Below, piece by piece: positions 44,709-52,774 of a stretch of DNA of 64,000 nt; positions within the stretch are counted from its first letter, which is position 1, and each line of letters opens with the position of its first letter. The translations under genes were made by a program, and so were the position numbers. Source of the DNA: Flavobacterium litorale (GTDB lineage Bacteria; Bacteroidota; Bacteroidia; Flavobacteriales; Flavobacteriaceae); NCBI RefSeq assembly GCF_019613795.1, contig NZ_CP080429.1, positions 1,517,501 through 1,581,500 on the forward strand, written 5' to 3'. Below the pieces are notes generated by a model that saw only the letters and a program-made list of their open reading frames with translations, had not been told where the DNA came from and searched no databases.

Positions 44709-45782
44709 ATGAAATATATGCTTTACGCTGTTTTACTAACTACTTCGTTATCCTTTTCACAACAATTAACTACAGAGCGCGCCAACGGGCTTGCAGGCTT
44801 GCCCTTAAAATGTTTGCAACAAGAATATCCTAATAAATTAAGCCAACTATTAGCCGATTCTACCGAAATTGCCTCCCCTAAGGCGTTACACCCTGCTTTT
44901 TATGGTTGTTTCGACTGGCATTCGTCCGTACACGGGCATTGGAGTTTGGTGTATCTGCTAAAACATTTTCCTGATTTGGATAGGAAAGAAGAAGCAATCC
45001 AGAAACTGAAAATAAATCTCTCTAAAGAAAATATTGCAACCGAAATAGCCTATTTAATCAAAAAACATAATAAATCGTATGAGCGTACCTATGGATGGGC
45101 TTGGTTGCTTAAATTACAACTGGAGTTGGATAGTTACAATACGCCTTTTGCACAGCAATTGGCTAAAAATCTGCAACCGCTGAGTAATTTAATATCCGAA
45201 CGTTACATTGAATTTTTACCAAAACTTAACTATCCGTTGCGCGTTGGTACACATACCAATACAGCTTTTGGGATGTCGTTCGCTTGGGATTATGCTGTTC
45301 ACAGTAACAACAAAGCGCTGCAAAATAGTATTAAGGAAAATGCCTTACGACTTTTTAAAAACGATACAGATTGCCCTTTTGACTGGGAGCCAAGCGGTAC
45401 CGATTTTTTATCGCCATGTATGGAAGAAATAGGTATAATGCAACGTATACTGCCCGAAAAAGACTTTTTACAATGGCTTAAAGGTTTTGCTCCAGCATTA
45501 TTCAATAAAAATTATACTTGGGAGTTCGGTAAAGTATCCGATAGGAGTGACGGGCATTTGGTTCACCTGGATGGACTTAATTTTAGCCGTGCGTGGAATT
45601 TTTATCGTTTGGCAAACCAATACCCCAAAAAGTTAGGGCATTTAAAAACATTAGCAGATAACCATTTAACCTACTCGTTACCCGCTATAGTAGACGGAAA
45701 CTATGAAGGAGAACATTGGCTCGCCTCTTTTGCATTACATGCCTTTGAGGAGAAATCCCCCAAACTCCCGAAGGGGGAGTAA
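44709..45782 (+). CDS. DUF2891 family secreted protein
   Basis: Protein of 357 residues with an N-terminal signal peptide (MLYAVLLTTSLSFSQ). The DUF2891 landmarks are HPAFYGCFDWHSSVHGHW, ERTYGWAWLLKL, RVGTHTNTAFGMSFAWDYA and FDWEPSGTDFLSPCMEE. An alpha/alpha-toroid fold is likely, but the activity is not established. The last residues (KSPKLPKGE) are encoded by a dispersed repeat-like sequence that also supplies the stop codon. Confidence 0.88.
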   Translation: MKYMLYAVLLTTSLSFSQQLTTERANGLAGLPLKCLQQEYPNKLSQLLADSTEIASPKALHPAFYGCFDWHSSVHGHWSLVYLLKHFPDLDRKEEAIQKLKINLSKENIATEIAYLIKKHNKSYERTYGWAWLLKLQLELDSYNTPFAQQLAKNLQPLSNLISERYIEFLPKLNYPLRVGTHTNTAFGMSFAWDYAVHSNNKALQNSIKENALRLFKNDTDCPFDWEPSGTDFLSPCMEEIGIMQRILPEKDFLQWLKGFAPALFNKNYTWEFGKVSDRSDGHLVHLDGLNFSRAWNFYRLANQYPKKLGHLKTLADNHLTYSLPAIVDGNYEGEHWLASFALHAFEEKSPKLPKGE

Positions 45783-45783
45783 T
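45753..45783 (+). repeat. Short C/G-rich hairpin repeat at the end of the DUF2891 gene
   Basis: CCCCC and GGGGG arms separated by an 11-base loop in an otherwise AT-rich region. The motif AATCCCCC..ACTCCCGAAGGGGGA resembles dispersed intergenic repeats seen in other Bacteroidetes genomes (recalled, not searched). Here it reads through the end of the coding sequence. Confidence 0.6.
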
Positions 45784-45817
45784 ATATAGTTTCAGTATTT
45801 ACTTACAAGAAGTCACT

Positions 45818-45892
45818 CGTCATTGCGAGCGTAACGCAGCGGAGTGTGGCAATCGGGATACTATGAAAAGGCTATTTCGTTTCTCGCAATGC
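45818..45892 (+). repeat. REP-like dispersed repeat with inverted ends
   Basis: GTCATTGCGAGC at the left and CTCGCAATG at the right form nine-base complementary arms. Inside lies GCGGAGTGTGGCAATC, another typical part of the widespread GTCATTGCGAG...GTGGCAATC repeat family. It is locally GC-richer than its flanks and lies just upstream of the COG2509 promoter. Confidence 0.7.
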
Positions 45893-45904
45893 CAAAAAAT
45901 GTCT

Positions 45905-45912
45905 TAATTTTG
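45905..45912 (+). promoter_or_regulatory. -7 box almost touching the COG2509 start
   Basis: TAATTTTG matches TAnnTTTG and ends only four bases before the ATG at 45917. Initiation at the normal distance would start the transcript at or next to the ATG, predicting a leaderless or very short leader mRNA. Confidence 0.5.
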
Positions 45913-45916
45913 CGCC

Positions 45917-47485
45917 ATGCCCAGAGAATTACAAATACAGGTTGCGCCCGAGGTAGCAGCACAAAAACCTTTACTCATTAGCCATGTAGCAAAACTAATG
46001 CATATAAAGCCTGATGAGGTAAGGCATTTAGCAATATTAAAACGCTCTATAGATGCACGGCAGCGCACCGTAAAAGTAAACCTTAAAGTAGCAGTATATT
46101 ATAACGAAGAGTTTACTGAAGCTCCCATTACCTTACCCAATTACAAAAATGTAAACAATAGCCAAGAAGTAATTATTATAGGGGCAGGTCCGGCAGGTTT
46201 ATTTGCAGCGTTACAACTTATAGAGCTAGGGATGAAGCCTATTGTTTTAGAGCGTGGTAAAGATGTACAGGCACGCCGTAGGGATTTAAAAGCCATAAAT
46301 CGTGACCATATTGTAAACGCCGATTCCAATTATTGCTATGGCGAAGGTGGCGCAGGTACGTATTCCGATGGTAAGTTGTACACCCGTTCTAAAAAGCGTG
46401 GTGATGTCGATAGGATTCTCCGATTATTTGTAGCCTTTGGTGCATCGCCCGATATATTGGTAGAGGCACACCCGCACATTGGTACAAACAAGCTCCCTAA
46501 TATTATTAAAGCCATGCGCGAAAAGATAATAGAGTATGGGGGAGAAGTAATTTTTAATACGCGCGTTACCGATATTATTGTAAAAAATAATACTGTTGCA
46601 GGCGTAGTTACACAGCACAACGATACGATAAATGCTAACAAAATTATTTTAGCCACAGGGCACTCAGCACGTGATATTTTTGAATTATTAGATAGAAAAA
46701 AAATATACATAGAGGCAAAACCTTTTGCATTAGGTGTGCGAGCCGAGCATCCGCAAAACTTAATTGATAGCATACAATACAGTTGCGATGTTACTACGGG
46801 CAGAGGTAATTATTTACCGCCATCGCCATATTCCATTGTAAAACAAGTTGCAGGTAGGGGTATGTATTCATTCTGTATGTGCCCAGGTGGTGTTATTGCA
46901 CCCTGTGCCACGAGCGAAGGCGAAGTGGTAACCAATGGTTGGTCGCCCTCCAAGCGCGACCAAGAAACGGCAAATTCAGGTATTGTAGTCGAATTAAAAT
47001 TGGAAGATTTTAAACCTTTCGAGAAATTTGGGGCATTGGCAGGAATGGAATTCCAAAAAGCAATCGAACAAAAAGCATGGCATTTAGCGGGCAAAACACA
47101 ACGCGTACCTGCGCAACGCATGGTCGATTTTACGCAAGGTAAAACATCTACAGATATTCCTAAAACATCCTACGTACCTGGTACAACATCGGTAGAATTG
47201 GGGCAGGTATTTCCAAACTTTATAACGCAAACATTACGCGAAGGTTTTATTCAATTTGGCAAATCGATGCGAGGTTACTTAACTAACGATGCCATTTTAC
47301 ACGCTCCAGAATCGCGTACCTCATCACCTGTACGTATCCCACGCGATCGCGAAACCCTAGAGCATGTACAAATAAAAGGATTATACCCTTGTGGCGAGGG
47401 TGCAGGGTACGCAGGCGGTATAATTTCGGCAGCTATCGATGGCGAAAAGTGTGCCCTAAAATGTGTAGCAACCAACTTGCAGTAG
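45917..47485 (+). CDS. FAD-dependent dehydrogenase, COG2509 family
   Basis: Flavoprotein of 522 residues. A short N-terminal alpha-beta region (IQVAPEVAAQKPLLISHVAK) is followed by the FAD-binding GAGPAGLFAALQLIELG near residue 92. A conserved DSNYCYGEGGAGTYSDGKL segment and C-terminal YPCGEGAGYAGGIISAAIDG are typical of this uncharacterised dehydrogenase family. The substrate is unknown. A downstream Met at about residue 28 is an alternative start, but the N-terminal region looks family-like. Confidence 0.88.
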   Translation: MPRELQIQVAPEVAAQKPLLISHVAKLMHIKPDEVRHLAILKRSIDARQRTVKVNLKVAVYYNEEFTEAPITLPNYKNVNNSQEVIIIGAGPAGLFAALQLIELGMKPIVLERGKDVQARRRDLKAINRDHIVNADSNYCYGEGGAGTYSDGKLYTRSKKRGDVDRILRLFVAFGASPDILVEAHPHIGTNKLPNIIKAMREKIIEYGGEVIFNTRVTDIIVKNNTVAGVVTQHNDTINANKIILATGHSARDIFELLDRKKIYIEAKPFALGVRAEHPQNLIDSIQYSCDVTTGRGNYLPPSPYSIVKQVAGRGMYSFCMCPGGVIAPCATSEGEVVTNGWSPSKRDQETANSGIVVELKLEDFKPFEKFGALAGMEFQKAIEQKAWHLAGKTQRVPAQRMVDFTQGKTSTDIPKTSYVPGTTSVELGQVFPNFITQTLREGFIQFGKSMRGYLTNDAILHAPESRTSSPVRIPRDRETLEHVQIKGLYPCGEGAGYAGGIISAAIDGEKCALKCVATNLQ

Positions 47486-47586
47486 TCATAACGAGCATCT
47501 CATTACTTAATTCTTAGTTTCTGAACTTTCAAAATTTTTGAACGATAATTAACAGAAGTTCAACATAGTGCTGTTTATTATATAGT

Positions 47587-47594
47587 TAAATTTG
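47587..47594 (+). promoter_or_regulatory. -7 box for the TetR-like/UbiB group
   Basis: TAAATTTG matches TAnnTTTG, 22 bases before the ATG at 47617. A TGAACTT/AAGTTCA pair of half-sites at about 47520-47552 is loosely placed upstream; it is weak evidence for a regulator site. Confidence 0.45.
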
Positions 47595-47616
47595 TTAAAC
47601 AACAATATATTCTGTT

Positions 47617-48276
47617 ATGGCAACAAAAAAAATAAAAGCACCCACAAAATCAGATATTATAACCAAGTATTCAGACTACTGCCTAATCAACGGCAATCGT
47701 CCTGCTACAGTGTACAAATTTGCAAAAGATAATGGCTTTGAAGAAGCCCATTTTTATGCGCACTTCAGCTCTTTTGAAATGCTAGAACACCATTATTTTA
47801 CTGAAATGTTTACGTATACTGTGGAGATGTTAGAGCAATCGCCAGCGTATGCTAATTATTCGGGAACCGAGAAACTATCGGCTTTCTACTTTACGTTTTT
47901 TGAGATGGCAACAGCAAACCGCAGTTTTATAATGTACCTTATGGACGATAATAACTCTTCGGTTCGTAATATGCTCAAATTAAAAGAACTCCGCAAAGTA
48001 TTTACCAATTACGCTATGCAGGTGCTAGAAAGACCTTTGGATATGAAAAACGAACGTGCCGATAAGGCACAGGATAAAGCGTTACGCGAAGCTGCATGGT
48101 TGCAGTTTTTATCGGTATTCAAATTCTGGATGAAAGACACTTCACCAAGTTTTGAGAAAACAGATGTATTTATCGAAAAATCGGTAAAAGCATCTTCAGA
48201 CCTTGTGTACAACACGCCCTTACAAAGCCTGTTTGACCTTGGCAAGTTTTTATGGAAAGAAAAATTTACAGCGTAG
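47617..48276 (+). CDS. TetR-like protein next to a UbiB kinase
   Basis: All-helical protein of 219 residues. The N-terminal part (TKSDIITKYSDYCLINGNRPATVYKFAKDNGFEEAHFYAHFSSFEML) resembles a TetR helix-turn-helix, in which AHFYAHFSS replaces the usual recognition helix. The C-terminal region matches the TetR-type ligand domain found with AarF-type kinases in Bacteroidetes. The next gene begins three bases after its stop, so both are co-translated. DNA binding is plausible but not certain. Confidence 0.75.
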   Translation: MATKKIKAPTKSDIITKYSDYCLINGNRPATVYKFAKDNGFEEAHFYAHFSSFEMLEHHYFTEMFTYTVEMLEQSPAYANYSGTEKLSAFYFTFFEMATANRSFIMYLMDDNNSSVRNMLKLKELRKVFTNYAMQVLERPLDMKNERADKAQDKALREAAWLQFLSVFKFWMKDTSPSFEKTDVFIEKSVKASSDLVYNTPLQSLFDLGKFLWKEKFTA

Positions 48277-48279
48277 TAT

Positions 48280-49587
48280 ATGAAAAGACTAGACTCCATT
48301 CCCGTTAATAAAATAGATCGGGTTAGTAAATTGGTAACCACAGGCGTAAAAGTAGGTGGCAATTACCTTAAATACTACGGCAAAAAAATAGTAAACCCAG
48401 AACTGACTAAAGAAGGCTTGCACGAAGACAATGCAGCCGATATTTACGATGGACTTAAAGAGCTAAAAGGTAGTGCGCTAAAGGTAGCGCAAATGCTTAG
48501 CATGGAAAAAAATTTACTGCCCGAAAGCTATGTAGAGAAATTTTCGTTAAGCCAGTTCTCCGTACCACCATTATCGTCACCACTGGTAATGAAAACCTTT
48601 AAAAAGTACTTTGGTGTAGAACCCCATGTGCTTTTTGATGAGTTTAATGCTGAAAGTATTAATGCAGCCAGTATCGGTCAGGTACACAAAGCCAAAAAGG
48701 GGGGTAAAGATCTTGCCGTTAAAATACAATATCCAGGCATACGCGAGAGCATAGGTACCGATATTGCAATGGTTAAACCTATTGCTGTACGCATGTTTAA
48801 CCTACAAGGAACATCAGACGAGTACTTTCAGGAAATTGAAGGAAAACTAATAGAAGAAACAGATTATACCTTAGAGTTACAGCAAAGCGAAGCAGTACGC
48901 AAGGCATGCAGCATATTAACAGAGCTCAAGTTCCCAGCGTATTACCCAGAGTTGTCGTGCGAAAAAATCATCACAATGGATTGGATGGAAGGCAAGCACC
49001 TTTCGGAATGGTGTAATGAGGAACACTTGCAAGAAGAACGTGATAAGGTAGGGCAGGTATTGTACGATTTTTATATGTATCAGATACATGGACTTAAAAA
49101 ATTCCATGCCGACCCACATCCAGGTAATTTTTTAATTGATGAAGATGCCAACCTTGTAGCAATAGACTTTGGTTGTATGAAGGCATTGCCCGACGATTTC
49201 TCGGAACCTTATTTTAAATTAATAACACCTGCTACAGTTGCTAACGACGATTTGTTTAGAGAAAAACTATATGAACTCAGTGTGTTGCGTGAAGACGATT
49301 CGCCAGAAGACGAAGCGTATTTCTTTAACCTCTTTAAAGAACTCCTTACTGTATTTGTAGAACCGTACAACCATGATGTTTTCGATTTCGGTCGCCCTGA
49401 ATTTAGCGAAACCATAGCCAAACTTAGTGAGCAATTTGCTAACGATAAAACATTAAGAAAGATGAATGGTAACCGAGGCTCTAAACACTTTATATATGTT
49501 AACAGAACCTTTTTTGGGCTGTACAGCCTGCTATTCGACTTAAAGTCGCGAATTGATATTTATGGGTATAAAAAATACCTCCAGTAA
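48280..49587 (+). CDS. AarF/UbiB-family atypical kinase (ABC1)
   Basis: Protein of 435 residues of the UbiB/ADCK family. The KxGQ-type motif is represented by [15 protein letters not shown] near residue 60. [26 protein letters not shown] is the Ala-rich nucleotide loop with the catalytic Lys, [12 protein letters not shown] is the catalytic loop and VAIDFGCMK the DFG-like motif. In other bacteria the family supports quinone biosynthesis or lipid metabolism. Flavobacteria use menaquinone, so the role here is open. It overlaps the DUF2256 gene by 26 bases. Confidence 0.9.
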   Translation: MKRLDSIPVNKIDRVSKLVTTGVKVGGNYLKYYGKKIVNPELTKEGLHEDNAADIYDGLKELKGSALKVAQMLSMEKNLLPESYVEKFSLSQFSVPPLSSPLVMKTFKKYFGVEPHVLFDEFNAESINAASIGQVHKAKKGGKDLAVKIQYPGIRESIGTDIAMVKPIAVRMFNLQGTSDEYFQEIEGKLIEETDYTLELQQSEAVRKACSILTELKFPAYYPELSCEKIITMDWMEGKHLSEWCNEEHLQEERDKVGQVLYDFYMYQIHGLKKFHADPHPGNFLIDEDANLVAIDFGCMKALPDDFSEPYFKLITPATVANDDLFREKLYELSVLREDDSPEDEAYFFNLFKELLTVFVEPYNHDVFDFGRPEFSETIAKLSEQFANDKTLRKMNGNRGSKHFIYVNRTFFGLYSLLFDLKSRIDIYGYKKYLQ

Positions 49588-49714
49588 AGGCAACAAATCC
49601 TACTTGCCAAGTAAAACCTGTGCCACTTGTGGGCGCGATTTTACTTGGCGTAAAAAGTGGGAAAAAAACTGGGAAGCAGTAAAATACTGTAGTGCTGCTT
49701 GCCGCAAAAAATAA
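49562..49714 (+). CDS. DUF2256 zinc-ribbon-like small protein
   Basis: Protein of 50 residues. Four cysteines occur in the pattern [15 protein letters not shown] and [11 protein letters not shown], which matches DUF2256. The start at 49562 overlaps the 3' end of the UbiB gene by 26 bases in another frame. Function is unknown; the Cys arrangement suggests one zinc-binding site. A terminator follows 33 bases after the stop. Confidence 0.88.
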   Translation: MGIKNTSSKGNKSYLPSKTCATCGRDFTWRKKWEKNWEAVKYCSAACRKK

Positions 49715-49747
49715 TTTTTAGTTTTTTAGAAATTCATATTTTCAGTC

Positions 49748-49771
49748 AAGACCCGTTTTAAGCGGGTCTTT
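49748..49771 (+). terminator. Terminator after the DUF2256 gene
   Basis: Stem AAGACCCG/CGGGTCTT with a seven-base loop followed by a short T-run. It separates the UbiB group from the idi operon. Confidence 0.75.
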
Positions 49772-49820
49772 GCTGTAACAGAAAAGGAGTATTTATACCA
49801 CTTCTAAAAACTATATTTCT

Positions 49821-49828
49821 TATTTTTG
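49821..49828 (+). promoter_or_regulatory. -7 box for the idi-queD-manA genes
   Basis: TATTTTTG matches TAnnTTTG and lies 19 bases before the idi start. No -33 element was found. Confidence 0.4.
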
Positions 49829-49847
49829 ATAGTAATAGTAATATTTT

Positions 49848-50393
49848 ATGACCGAAGAAAAAGTAATTTTAGTAAACGAAAATGACGAGCAAATAGGGTT
49901 AATGCCTAAAATGGAAGCACACGAAAAAGCCCTGCTTCACCGTGCATTTTCGGTATTTATACTTAACTCCAAAAACGAAATTATGCTGCAGCAACGTGCA
50001 GCACAAAAATACCATTCGCCACTTTTATGGACCAATACCACCTGTAGCCACCAACGTGAGGGCGAAACCAATTTACAGGCAGGCAACCGCAGGTTAATGG
50101 AAGAAATGGGCATACAGGCAGAGCTAAAAGAGCTTTTCTCGTTTATATACAAAGCACCGTTTGATAATGGGCTTACCGAGCATGAGCTAGACCACGTAAT
50201 GATAGGATATTATGATGATGCACCCAATATAAATAAGGAAGAAGCAGAGAGCTGGAAATGGATGAGCATTGAGGCAGTAAAGGAAGATATGAAAGCTAAT
50301 CCTAGTATTTATACTGTATGGTTTAAAATAATATTCGATGAATTTTATCATTATCTCGAAGAGCACAAAAGCCCTTTAGTAAAGGAGCAGTAA
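49848..50393 (+). CDS. idi: Isopentenyl-diphosphate delta-isomerase, type I
   Basis: Nudix-fold enzyme of 181 residues that interconverts isopentenyl and dimethylallyl diphosphate. The catalytic Cys is in TNTTCSHQ and the catalytic Glu in TEHELDHV. NRRLMEEMGI is the Nudix-helix equivalent. It feeds menaquinone, undecaprenol and carotenoid synthesis. It is followed at 28 bases by a QueD-like gene. Confidence 0.94.
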   Translation: MTEEKVILVNENDEQIGLMPKMEAHEKALLHRAFSVFILNSKNEIMLQQRAAQKYHSPLLWTNTTCSHQREGETNLQAGNRRLMEEMGIQAELKELFSFIYKAPFDNGLTEHELDHVMIGYYDDAPNINKEEAESWKWMSIEAVKEDMKANPSIYTVWFKIIFDEFYHYLEEHKSPLVKEQ

Positions 50394-50421
50394 CTAATCC
50401 AACCACAAAAAATATACTATA

Positions 50422-50832
50422 ATGAAAGTAAGCGTAAGCAGAAAAGCGCATTTTAATGCCGCGCATCGTTTGTATTGCCCCGATTGGACGGATGAGCAGA
50501 ATGATGCTGTTTTTGGTAAATGCAATAACCCCAATTTTCACGGTCATAACTACGAGCTTGTAGTTAGTGTTACGGGAACTGTTAACCCTAAAACAGGCTA
50601 CGTAATAGATATGAAAGTGCTTAAGGACATTATTAAAGATGAAGTGGAAGAACCTTTTGACCATAAAAACCTGAACCTTGATGTTCCTGAATTTTCCGAA
50701 TTAAACCCTACCGCCGAAAATATTGTTGTAGTAATATGGAACAAAATACGAAAGCGTATAGATAGTGCTATGGCGCTAGAAGTAGTACTGTATGAAACAC
50801 CAAGAAATTTTGTAACATATAAAGGGGAATAA
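50422..50832 (+). CDS. queD: 6-pyruvoyl-tetrahydropterin synthase / 6-carboxytetrahydropterin synthase family
   Basis: Protein of 136 residues. Zinc ligands are in FNAAHRL and FHGHNYEL, and the catalytic cysteine in FGKCNNPN. The C-terminal ENIVVVIWNKI and VVLYETPRN are family-typical. The role is most likely queuosine biosynthesis (QueD); a biopterin-type role cannot be excluded. It ends two bases before manA. Confidence 0.85.
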   Translation: MKVSVSRKAHFNAAHRLYCPDWTDEQNDAVFGKCNNPNFHGHNYELVVSVTGTVNPKTGYVIDMKVLKDIIKDEVEEPFDHKNLNLDVPEFSELNPTAENIVVVIWNKIRKRIDSAMALEVVLYETPRNFVTYKGE

Positions 50833-50834
50833 TT

Positions 50835-51797
50835 ATGGAACTCTATCCTATACTATTTGAACCCATCCTGAAAGATAGGCTTTGGGGTGGTACCAAATTA
50901 AAAACAGACCTTGGCAAACATATACCTACCAATACTACTGGCGAAAGCTGGGAGCTATCGGATGTAGATGGTGATGTTAGTATTGTTAGCAACGGTGTTT
51001 ATTCTGGTAAATCGTTAACCGAATTACTCAACAGCTATCCAGCGGCAATTTTAGGCAATAAAGTATACGAGCAATATGGCGCAAAATTTCCGTTACTGTT
51101 TAAATTTTTAGATGCGCATCGTGATTTATCCATACAAGTGCACCCCAACGATGCACTAGCAAAAAAGCGACATAACTCGTTTGGTAAAACCGAAATGTGG
51201 TATGTAATGCAGGCAGACGAGGGCGCGAAGATAATAGTAGGCTTTAAAGAAAAATCGAGCCCAGAAGAATATATAAAACACCTTGAAGATAAGAATCTGG
51301 TTGAGATATTAAATTTGGTTGAGGTAAAGGCTGGCGATGTTTTCTTTTTAGAAACAGGAACCATACACGCCATTGGTGCAGGTATTGTAATAGCCGAAAT
51401 ACAGCAAACGAGTGATATTACGTATCGTATTTACGATTGGGATAGGGTAGATGCACAAGGAAACTCTCGCGAATTGCATGTGGAGCAGGCATTGGATGCG
51501 ATGAACTATAATACTACGCAAACCAAAAAAGAGTATACCAAAACAGCTAACACAACCAACGTAATGGTAGATTGCCCTTATTTTACAACAGGTTACTTAC
51601 CACTACTGGGCGATATGGCAGTTACTAAAAAGGGGGCTAGCTTTACCGTTTACATATGTACTGATGGGGCATATACCCTTACAGCAAACCAAAAGGAATA
51701 CAATTTTAAAAAAGGCGATACAATATTAATACCTGCTGCTTTGCAACACTATTCGCTTTCGGGTAAAGCAACCTTGCTAGAAATATATATAGCTTAA
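50835..51797 (+). CDS. manA: Mannose-6-phosphate isomerase, class I
   Basis: Cupin-fold zinc enzyme of 320 residues interconverting mannose 6-phosphate and fructose 6-phosphate. Metal ligands are in SIQVHPND, GKTEMWYV and GTIHAIGAG. EIQQTSDITYRIYDWDR is the conserved C-terminal catalytic segment. The short class without the extra helical domain is usual in Bacteroidetes. It could supply GDP-mannose for polysaccharides, although it is far from the locus. Confidence 0.93.
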   Translation: MELYPILFEPILKDRLWGGTKLKTDLGKHIPTNTTGESWELSDVDGDVSIVSNGVYSGKSLTELLNSYPAAILGNKVYEQYGAKFPLLFKFLDAHRDLSIQVHPNDALAKKRHNSFGKTEMWYVMQADEGAKIIVGFKEKSSPEEYIKHLEDKNLVEILNLVEVKAGDVFFLETGTIHAIGAGIVIAEIQQTSDITYRIYDWDRVDAQGNSRELHVEQALDAMNYNTTQTKKEYTKTANTTNVMVDCPYFTTGYLPLLGDMAVTKKGASFTVYICTDGAYTLTANQKEYNFKKGDTILIPAALQHYSLSGKATLLEIYIA

Positions 51798-51821
51798 TAG
51801 CTTAACTTAAAGTAATAATTG

Positions 51822-51829
51822 TAATTTTG
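51822..51829 (+). promoter_or_regulatory. -7 box for the 51854 gene
   Basis: TAATTTTG matches TAnnTTTG, 24 bases before the ATG at 51854. Confidence 0.4.
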
Positions 51830-51853
51830 TACCAAATTTTAATAAAATAGAAC

Positions 51854-52120
51854 ATGGCAAGTGTAAAGAATTTAAAGAAAGACATTAACTACGTATTAGG
51901 CGATATTATAGAAGCTGTTTACATTTGGGAAATGACAACTCCAGGAAAACCAACAAAAGAATCGGATGCTTTAATTGATGAAGCTATTACTGTTTTTGAT
52001 GATCTTATTAAAAAGATTAACAAAAAAGATGTAGAAAATAAAAAAGCACACTTTAAGCAAATAAACCAAGAATTCGAACAGTCTGCTAAACAGCTTGTTG
52101 AAAAAATCAATACACTTTAG
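51854..52120 (+). CDS. Small helical protein, function unknown
   Basis: Protein of 88 residues, Lys-rich and predicted all-helical (MASVKNLKKDINYVLGDIIEAVYIWE, then long amphipathic helices ending in LVEKINTL). No signal peptide or known motif is evident. It is a stand-alone gene with its own -7 box, upstream of the tRNA promoter. I recall similar short proteins in other flavobacteria, but no role. Confidence 0.75.
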   Translation: MASVKNLKKDINYVLGDIIEAVYIWEMTTPGKPTKESDALIDEAITVFDDLIKKINKKDVENKKAHFKQINQEFEQSAKQLVEKINTL

Positions 52121-52153
52121 TAGAAAAAAAGCTGTAAAAAGTGCTCCAAATTA

Positions 52154-52184
52154 TTTGGAAATTTGGGTTTCAACCTTATATTTG
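52154..52184 (+). promoter_or_regulatory. Full Bacteroidetes promoter for the tRNA
   Basis: TTTG at 52154-52157 and TATATTTG at 52177-52184 with a 19-base spacer. This is the best -33/-7 match in the window. Initiation would fall a few bases before the tRNA 5' end at 52200. Confidence 0.8.
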
Positions 52185-52199
52185 CACCCGAATTGAGAC

Positions 52200-52273
52200 G
52201 CCGATGTAGCTCAGCTGGCTAGAGCAGCTGATTTGTAATCAGCAGGTCGTGGGTTCGAGTCCCTCCATCGGCT
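52200..52273 (+). tRNA. tRNA-Thr (anticodon TGT)
   Basis: A 74-base cloverleaf. The acceptor stem is GCCGATG/CATCGGC with discriminator T. The D-arm (GCTCAGCTGGCTAGAGC), anticodon stem GCTGA/TCAGC around loop TTTGTAA, and the T-loop GGTTCGAGTCC are all present. No CCA is encoded. It is followed by a strong terminator. Confidence 0.96.
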
Positions 52274-52286
52274 CAATAAACAAAAA

Positions 52287-52317
52287 AACGCTTCATATAC
52301 ATGAGGCGTTTTTTTTT
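52287..52317 (+). terminator. Terminator after the tRNA
   Basis: Ten-base stem AACGCTTCAT/ATGAGGCGTT with one G-U pair, loop ATAC, then a run of T. Confidence 0.9.
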
Positions 52318-52336
52318 ATTGTTATCATATACATTA

Positions 52337-52774
52337 CTACTTTTTTCCTTGTACGATGCCAATAAAAATATTAGCGATAAAGAGTAATTGCGTTATCAGG
52401 ACTAAAAATATTAATGTAGTTAGTAAAATAGTATGATAATCAGGACTAAATATTGATTTATCAAGATGAACAACAAGCGGGTACAAAACCCAATATGTAA
52501 AGACACTACCGCACGTTATTGCTACATGGATACGGGACAAAATTTTTTTCGTATTGAATTTTAAAAAATACATTAAAAAATACAATACTCCTAAAAAGGA
52601 ATATATAATAGCGAGTATGTAGGTTAAATCAGAAGTGGATATTACGTAATATGTATCTTTTAGGTTTAAGTCAATCGTCATATCTTCTGAAAAAACGCAC
52701 AGCATAATGCCTATCAAAAGGATTATCAGACTTGTTCCAAAGAAATAAACATGGGCTTTCAATGGAAGCATCAT
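52337..52774 (-). CDS. Four-span membrane protein, COX1-like fragment resemblance
   Basis: Protein of 145 residues with four hydrophobic spans (about residues 9-28, 48-70, 83-103, 118-138). The segment TIDLNLKDTYYVIS after the first span resembles the DTYYV motif of haem-copper oxidase subunit I, but the haem-ligand histidines that follow in that family are absent (Ser, Asp and Thr occur instead). The function is unknown. Its start overlaps the end of the DUF4369 gene by four bases. Confidence 0.65.
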   Translation of the reverse strand: MMLPLKAHVYFFGTSLIILLIGIMLCVFSEDMTIDLNLKDTYYVISTSDLTYILAIIYSFLGVLYFLMYFLKFNTKKILSRIHVAITCGSVFTYWVLYPLVVHLDKSIFSPDYHTILLTTLIFLVLITQLLFIANIFIGIVQGKK

